Assembly: GCA_951802195.1 (NCBI GenBank) | Contig: OX637631.1 | Coordinates: 434,001-498,000, forward strand | From: Tausonia pullulans | Lineage: Eukaryota > Basidiomycota > Tremellomycetes > Cystofilobasidiales > Mrakiaceae | Length of the DNA stretch: 64,000 nt | Reading direction: 5' to 3' | Shown here: in pieces, positions 58,281-64,000 of the stretch | Position numbering within the stretch: position 1 is the stretch's first letter | Layout of the letters: every line of letters starts with the position of its first letter | Notes under the pieces: model-generated | What the model was told of the DNA's origin: nothing | Databases searched by the model: none | What the model saw: the letters and a program-made list of their open reading frames with translations, nothing else | Made by a program: the position numbers and the translations under genes

Positions 58281-60030
58281 AAGAACATTGTCGTCGTTGG
58301 GGCAGGAGCGGCTGTAATGTCTGGTTCGATATTTCTTCGCTCGCTGTCTTGTCGACCCCATCCTATTCTGATCGCTGTATCTCCCATTCCTCCGATCCAG
58401 CTCTCCCTAACCTGCTCACACCTCCCCTTGTCCATTCACTCCAGATGGCCTGTGCAAACTCCCTCTCTCACCAATGCAACATCTTCAATGTGACCCAAAT
58501 TGAATCTCGAGGCTACCTGAGTGGCCAGGCGTTCTCAATCCCGGTCGATGAGACCAAGTACGAAGTCAATTTATGAATTAGGATGTACAGGGTCGGGTTT
58601 CACTCTTGAGAGGCTAGATGGGGTTGGGTGGCCTTATTGGCTCGTGCTAGACGAATAGCTTTTCGAAGATGGATCAGAGAGCGTGCGCATTGATGACAAG
58701 ATTCCGAGCGTTGTCCAATGCCTCAGAGGCTCTTACGTCCATCACCAAATGTTCTCCATGTTCAAGGACATGAAGTTACTGCCCACCCGTGAGTAGCCGA
58801 CCGCAGCATCGGGTGCGTTCCGAATCGCCCTTCAGCGTTGACCTTCACATCTCGTTCGGTTCGGGGAGAATGTGTTTCCGTCCTCCCTTTCATCTTGAGA
58901 TGCCCCTGACCCACTTGCTCACCCTATTCTGGACCAATACGCTCCCGACTAGGCTCTTCGAGAAGCACGCCCGGGAGATCAAACTCTTCCATTCAATGGG
59001 CGATCCTCGTTATGCCCGCCCTCGAGGTCTTTTCCCTCCTGAGTTTGAAGATCAGTATCAAGATGTCCTTCTTCTCTGATGAGTGAGTGAGTGTCTGGTG
59101 TCCTCTATCTGTAAGGCTGGGAAATTGAAGGATCGGTCGATCACCCAGTTTCATGAACAATATGATCTTCCCCCCGCTCGCGTTGTTCCTCGGAACAGGT
59201 AATGCGACCCTGACCTGCCTACCGTCAGTAGCGCGAGACAGCTGTGGTCTGCAATTACGATTCTGAAGGCCTTCCTCCTTTGTTTATAGGTCCCGATGGA
59301 ATGAGCACGCTCCTAGGGTTTACGAATCAGTCGATGCTAGTCTAATACTTTCCTCCTTTGCAGGGAGGCTGACACACACCACACCTACGGTCAGTCAGTT
59401 CCCACTTCTCCCTCGGTGCCAAAACTCTGATACGACCTTCTGTCTTTACAGGGATCTAATATCCTATCCATCCCCTCTCGCTCGATTCTCACTTTATGTT
59501 TCCCTCTTCCCAGCCGCTTCAGCACCGATGTGACCCGAATAGTCTCCCGCTCCTGCACCACGGGAGTCCACCTCCATACCCTTTCTCAGCCGACGGCAAC
59601 TACCCCAACGATATCGACTCACATCTGTGAGAGTTCGAGGAGCCGAAGCAATACGACGAGATCGTGTTCCGCCCACTGGCGGACACAGCGAGGAGGCTAC
59701 CAGGAGAGACGGCGGGTTGATGGGTGTTGGAAAACACGAGATGTTTGGATAATTTACGGCTACACAATGAGTTGGCTTGTCTCATGGAGTATGGAGGGGA
59801 TATTGAATGACAGGTGGTGTCACCGACAAACACAGCTCGTCAGATAGTGCCAATCTCAGAAAGGAGAAGAACTACGAACCCTTAAGTTCTGCATGTCAAA
59901 GATTGATCTCGTCCCCCTTCCTCCTTGAGTCAGCCACCCTGCTCGAAACTGTAGGCGAGATTCGTAGCGAGCTGGGTCTTAGAGCTTCCAAGACCGTGTC
60001 ATTCGCCCTGCCAGCCTAGATGAGTGTCGC
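58281..60030 (+). pseudogene. Decayed FAD-dependent amine-oxidase-like gene
   Basis: A plus-strand relic starts with KNIVVVGAGAAVMSGSIFL (58281 on), an FAD-binding GxGxxG motif. It continues with NIFNVTQIESRGYLSGQAFS and IPVDETKY (about 58480-58570), GSYVHHQMFSMFKDMKLLPT (about 58725-58785), LFWTNTLPTRLFEKHAREIK (about 58925-58985) and LFLGTGNATLT. I recognise the order from fungal flavin-containing amine oxidoreductases, whose equivalents read GGQAFSIP, GGSYIFHHTF and FWTN. The pieces lie in different frames with several stops, and no intron set repairs them. From about 59400 rightwards the match fades, so the right edge is approximate. Such enzymes oxidise amines or other small molecules; the substrate is unknown. 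Confidence 0.55.
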
Positions 60031-60867
60031 TAGAGAGCCCTTCACCGCGTAGGCGGGTCAGCTCTGGGACATCCAGCAGGTAGAGCAAATGGACCCCGTC
60101 GCTGGGCTTCCTTGTAAGCTTGTCGGTGGACTCCATCGAGAGAGTAGTTCCCTCGAGCTAATTATTAGTCTACAGAAGATACCCCGAGAGAGCCTGAGCG
60201 GACCCGGCGAGAACTTTATTGTCTAGTTCAGTGGGTCCAAACATCGTTAACAGCCGTCAAAGCGTGCCATTGAAAACGACGTCTGGCTGCGCAGACAGAC
60301 GGCTAACGCCAGGATCTACTCCTGCGTTATCGCCGAGGACGAAGCATCGTACTGCGAGAGCGCGAGGAGTGTGGACCTCACGGTGGATGTCGAGGGGTGA
60401 GAGTGGGCACGACCTGATGTTTGATGGTTGGGGGAGGGACGAGAGATCGGAGAGAGGGGGGCAGTTGAAGGCGAGGGTGTCCGCGCGGATGACCGGTCGG
60501 TCTTCGCCGAGGGTGTATGTACGTGCTCTTCCTTCTTTCGTCTGTCAACTTTCTCTCTGCTCGATGCCCACTCAGCACGCGATAGGTAGGAACTGATCCG
60601 GGGTAACATCATAAATTATCGCCTACCTAAGCGACGTCGGGCAGGCAAGAAGATGTCGGCGAGGGCCGTCGCAGGGTGATTTGGGCGCCCATCGAGTTGG
60701 ACAAGCGGGATCCACTCGATCTGCTCACACCAAGTGATGCTCAGAGATAGCAGTCCAGTAGCAACAGGGAGTCGCCGGATGCACCTCTCTGGCAAGGCTC
60801 TCCCTGCCTTGGTCGATCGAAGCGGCGTTGACTCGTTGACCAGTCGCACTCAGACCTGAGTCTCTCA
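60031..60867. other. Spacer, possibly the tail of the amine-oxidase relic
   Basis: Fragments such as RIYSCVIAEDEASYCESARS (about 60320-60380) are open but unassigned. Nothing intact is seen. Confidence 0.35.
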
Positions 60868-61796
60868 TCAGCCTTCCAGCAACAGCTCCCCAGCTAACCC
60901 CTCCAGACCTTGCACGAGTTTCGCGATCGACTCCTTCTCCGTTTCGCCCCGCACCCTTGTGAATGCTACGAGCTCGCGCCGCTTGCCTCCGCCGAGGATC
61001 CGGGAGAGTGAGACACGGCGCGGAGTGAAGCGAAGGGCTAGATTCTTGAGCGGAAATGGCAGCGGCGGGAGGTATGGTGAAGCGAGGAGGAGTTCGAAGA
61101 GGCGGGCTTGAGGCTATGTGAGAGAGGGAGAAGTCAGTCGTCATGTCCTGTCGGAAAGTCGGATGAGGCCGACGGCGGTGTTTCGGTCTGCAGCTGTCTG
61201 CCTCGACCTAGACGTCCACACACTTAGTAACCTCACCTGGTAGAGCACAAAAAGGTCCTCTCTCCAGTTGGCCGCCTCTCCGAACCCAGCACTCTCGGCG
61301 GCTTCTGCCCGCTCCCGGAGGTAGGCGGCGATGTAGAGGTCGAGGATGGCGAGCTCGTGGGTCGCTTCTGGGAAGAGGAGGCCCTCGACCGACACGGACG
61401 CATCGACGAGCGTTTGTGGGGAGAGGGAAGAGCCGAAAGGAGTCCTAATCTGGGTGAGATAGGATGGAAGGAGGAGGCCGCGGAGACGCCGTTGGGCGAC
61501 TGAAAGAAAAAGGGACGCGCTGAGCGACAACGAGGTCGAGAAATTCGACACCGAGAAGAAAAGCAGCGAGACGAACCTAGGTAGAGGAGTCTCGAGACTG
61601 TCCGGACCTCACGGCAGACCCACCAGAGCCGACAGGCACGCTCGGCCTTAGTCGAGGCGAGAGCAGGGTCGGCGGAGGTGGGTCCGGTGAGGTGGGCCAT
61701 GATGCGGTCGAGTAGCGGGAGGGAAAGCGTCGAGAGTGTTGGTGCCGGATAGCTGGGCACCTCGGCGTAGGGCGGCGGGGGAGGTGGCGAAGACAT
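60868..61796 (-). CDS. F-box-like protein
   Basis: Three exons (61796-61577, 61499-61237, 61113-60868) give 242 residues from the ATG MSSPPPPPPYAEV. The same frame is open further upstream to 61964, so the start is not certain. Residues about 22-75 (LSTLSLPLLDRIMAHLTGPT ... RACRLWWVCREVRTVSRLLY) have the spacing of an F-box: a Leu-Pro-containing first helix, then a W/V/C-rich second helix. F-box proteins link Skp1-Cullin ligases to substrates. The rest is helical and Leu/Arg-rich (AILDLYIAAYLRERAEAAES; WREDLFVLYQ) without recognisable repeats. The C-terminal part, from LFELLLASPYLPPLPFPLKN on, ends in LAGELLLEG. The F-box call rests on pattern only. Confidence 0.6.
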
Positions 61797-62223
61797 AGGT
61801 GGACAATAAGGATGTGATGGTCGAGAGCAAGCTTGACCAGGAGTCGGATCTGGCGGAAGAATACCACGATGCGTCATGTCCACCCACCTGACCCGTTTCC
61901 GGCGAGCTGCAGCTGTTGACATCTTCAGGACCGCCGTGGAGAACCCCTGTGGACAGTTTCTCAATAAGACGAGCCAGATTGCGGCATAGCGACCGCGTTG
62001 CTGTTGGTGACCACAGCGAGCTGCAAGCCGTCGCTCATCTGCCGGCTGGCTGGCTGTCTTGGCCGGTGCGAGATGGGATAAAGACGTCGCCCAGTTGTCA
62101 CGTGGCTCCCCTCCTCCAACTCCTCAGCTTGATCGCAGCGTCTTCTTGTCTGATACAGAAACGGATCAATGCTTCAGGCGCCTCATTGAATTCGGCGGAG
62201 AGGGACTTTCTTCTTTGCATCGC
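61797..62223. promoter_or_regulatory. Divergent promoter region, F-box-like gene / carrier gene
   Basis: 427 bp lie between two outward-reading starts. The size fits a shared promoter, although both starts could shift (61964 and 62398). Confidence 0.45.
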
Positions 62224-63982
62224 ATGAGCCCCACCTCTACTCATGACCCCCTTGAGAAGCACCAGTCCGGGGTGAAAGGGGTGAAACCCCGACGACGACT
62301 CGCGTTTCTGAGGTCGGCGTCTTGGCTTTCGTCCAACGACAACGACGGGTTCTGGTTCGCCTCCTCCCTTTCCCTCTCCCCTTTGCTCGCTAGCATCATG
62401 GCCTTAGATGCCGTCATCGACGGCCTTCGGACGCTCGTCCTCCTCATCGCATCCTTCTGCTTTATCGGCCTAATCTCAATGGTGGGTCGGGATACTGCGT
62501 CCGACGCCGTCATCCTTTCGCTCCTCCTTCCCCTCGGCGGCCTCCGATGCATCGGCTCACGTTCCCTTCACTTTCCCAAAGCCTCTCCAAGGCGCTGCCG
62601 TTCGCCTCCGAGCACACTACGCCCCGATCAAGCGGTCGGCGTATGGAGGGGGAGGAGGAGGAGGAGGAGGAGGGGGAGGGGGAGGAGGAGGAGGAGGAGG
62701 GGGTGGAAGCAATCAGAGCGCCGGCCAAGCCCTCCTTAATGACCTCGAGGCTCCGGCGGCCGGTCAAAGCCTTCTTCTCGACATTGTTCGGCATCTCATC
62801 GGCAAGGACCTCCGGCAGTTGCTGGGGATGATGGTTCGTACCGTCCGGATCGAGGGATGGGTAGGCTTGTACAAGGGTGAGTGCAAACAACCGCGCCCGC
62901 AAGCTGTCAATTGTCGGAGCCTTGTCCGTCGACCGCAAAAGTCTCTTACGCTGATAGAGTCTACGCATCGACCCGACAGGTATCTGGCCCTCGATTATCT
63001 CTTCGGTCCTCGTCTCGGCGCTCTTTATAATCTTTGTCGAGGGGTCCAACGCACTCGTACCGAAGGGATCGTATAAGGTGGGTCGGCGCCCGCTTGCCAC
63101 TCACTCGAGGACATTACTGAACATCTTGAGCACCTCTCTACAGATCCCGGATGAGAACGGACTCAGGTGCGAGTGATATTTATCTCTAGGATCTTGCTCA
63201 AGACGCCAGCTGACCTATCATTCTGCGCACGCTGCCCGCTCGACAGTCTCGTCCTACTTATTATTTCCATCACTCTCGTGACTCTTCCCCTCAACCTCAT
63301 CTCCACTCGGGCCATCACGACTCTCCATCGCCTTCCATTCTCCCCGTTCGACTCCTTCCTCTACGCCCACCATCTTTTTTTCACGCCACAAGAGCGGGCG
63401 AACCCATTGCAGCTCTACTTTATTCCGGGCCTCTTCCCAGCAACGCTTCTGCATGCCACCTGGACGACCGCCATCTCTCAGGTTCTCCGCATGCTTGTAG
63501 TGCCGGAGCTCGCGAATGGATGGCTCAAGCCGCCCGATAGCCCGCGGGATGGGCCCTTTGCTTTCATCAGGCCCAAGAGGATGATTCTCTTCCTCGTCGT
63601 CCAGACGGCCACAGCGATTGTGCTGTGAGTAGCCTACCTACATCTCCTGATTGAGTCTTTGCGACTTTATGTGGGCTGACTGGCCTGAGGGGGCTATCTC
63701 TTGATCAGTGCCCCGCTCGAGACGCTCCTCGTCCGCATTTCCATCCCAACGAGCCCGCCCTCCTCCTCGGCCTCCTCGTCCTCATCCCCCTCCCTCCAGA
63801 TGCCACATGACCATCCCGTCATTCACCTCCGTACGACGGCCGAGTACGAGCACGATCACCGACCACCTTACGGCGGGCTCTTCGATGGTGCGCGGACGGT
63901 CGTTCGGGAGGAAGGCGCGGGCAGGCTGTGGACGGCATGGAGCGTGACAGCGCTGGGGGCGATGCTTGGGGCGCTTGCTTAA
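62224..63982 (+). CDS. Mitochondrial-carrier-like membrane protein (SLC25/Ugo1-like)
   Basis: Six exons (62224-62481, 62582-62876, 62980-63077, 63144-63166, 63247-63624, 63709-63982) join in frame to 441 residues; a start at 62398 is equally possible. Carrier features are a first hydrophobic helix ending IGLISM, then PLQGAAVRLRAHYAPIKRSA as the amphipathic link, a pure glycine run, and MVRTVRIEGWVGLYKGIWPS, the carrier matrix-helix pattern (R-x-E-G-x-x-G-L-Y-K-G). Further membrane helices follow (SSVLVSALFIIFVEG; SLVLLIISITLVTLPLNLIS) and a last repeat VVREEGAGRLWTAWSVTALG. Canonical PxD/ExxK/R motifs are mostly absent, which suits the divergent Ugo1-like group acting in the outer membrane, but that is inference. 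Confidence 0.72.
62645..62702 (+). repeat. GGA/GGG triplet tract encoding poly-glycine
   Basis: About nineteen consecutive glycine codons (GGA and GGG) lie within exon 2 of the carrier-like gene. The tract is in frame and probably length-variable between strains. Confidence 0.85.
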
Positions 63983-64000
63983 GGAAAACCGGGTATGCAA

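Noticed and set aside
62408-62470. Possible start MPSSTAFGRSSSS for the carrier-like gene
   Set aside because: This frame hits a TAA with no acceptor available to rescue it; the frame ending IGLISM splices cleanly to PLQGAAVRLRA.
62510-63100. A 196-codon minus-strand frame opposite the carrier-like gene
   Set aside because: It runs through three plus-strand exons and two introns whose phases all fit a carrier protein; its poly-Ser part is only the complement of the Gly tract.
63167-63189. A 23-nt intron in the carrier-like gene
   Set aside because: Too short for a spliceosomal intron; the later acceptor (CGACAG before 63247) gives a normal 80-nt intron in the same frame.

Overview
The window looks like nuclear DNA of a GC-rich, intron-dense basidiomycete, most likely a Pucciniomycotina yeast of the Rhodotorula/Leucosporidium/Microbotryum kind. 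The reasons are many short GT...AG introns (mostly 45-110 nt), strong C-ending codon preference in the highly expressed genes, pyrimidine-rich leaders, and protein families such as a Cdc12-type septin, an Adp1-type ABCG transporter, a Ran1/Sks1-type kinase and the Rpd3L subunit Sds3. The genus is inference. All exon structures were built by hand from splice signals and reading phase; every multi-exon model below closes in frame.

Layout. 1-19 kb: an Ala/Glu/Lys-rich protein of unknown function (1121-3466, +), a decayed NmrA-like gene (about 4.6-5.2 kb), a Ser/Pro-rich protein (6939-7829, -), a second disordered protein (9338-10748, +), the KEOPS kinase Bud32 (11689-12885, +) converging on Tma22/DENR (12995-14290, -), and a very large Sds3-like histone-deacetylase subunit (14862-18693, -). 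19-32 kb: a decayed ferric reductase, a Ser-rich protein with a hydrophobic C-terminus (22324-24943, +), a 19-exon Adp1-like ABC transporter (25271-30107, -) and, divergent from it, a small unidentified protein (30525-31310, +). 32-45 kb: an L-fucose-permease-like transporter (+), a SWAP/SURP splicing-factor-like protein (-), Aha1 (+) with an unexpected membrane tail, septin Cdc12 (+), GPN3 GTPase (-) and a D-2-hydroxyacid dehydrogenase (-). 45-64 kb: a 1404-residue Ran1/Sks1-like kinase (-), a gene-poor stretch with an unassigned relic (about 53.5-54.5 kb), transaldolase (-), a decayed FAD amine oxidase (about 58.3-60 kb), an F-box-like protein (-) and a mitochondrial-carrier-like protein (+).

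The genes do not form one pathway. Most are single-copy housekeeping functions: tRNA modification (Bud32), translation re-initiation (Tma22), chromatin (Sds3), splicing (SURP), chaperoning (Aha1), cytokinesis (septin), RNA polymerase assembly (GPN3), and the pentose phosphate pathway (transaldolase). The accessory content is in the gaps, where three recognisable redox-enzyme relics and one unassigned relic lie. No tRNA, rRNA, CRISPR array, intact transposon or virus-derived element was recognised. The most unusual points are a hydrophobic tail on Aha1, two tiny exons (10 and 5 nt) in the same gene, a large insertion in the Ran1-like kinase domain, and a glycine-homopolymer carrier protein.
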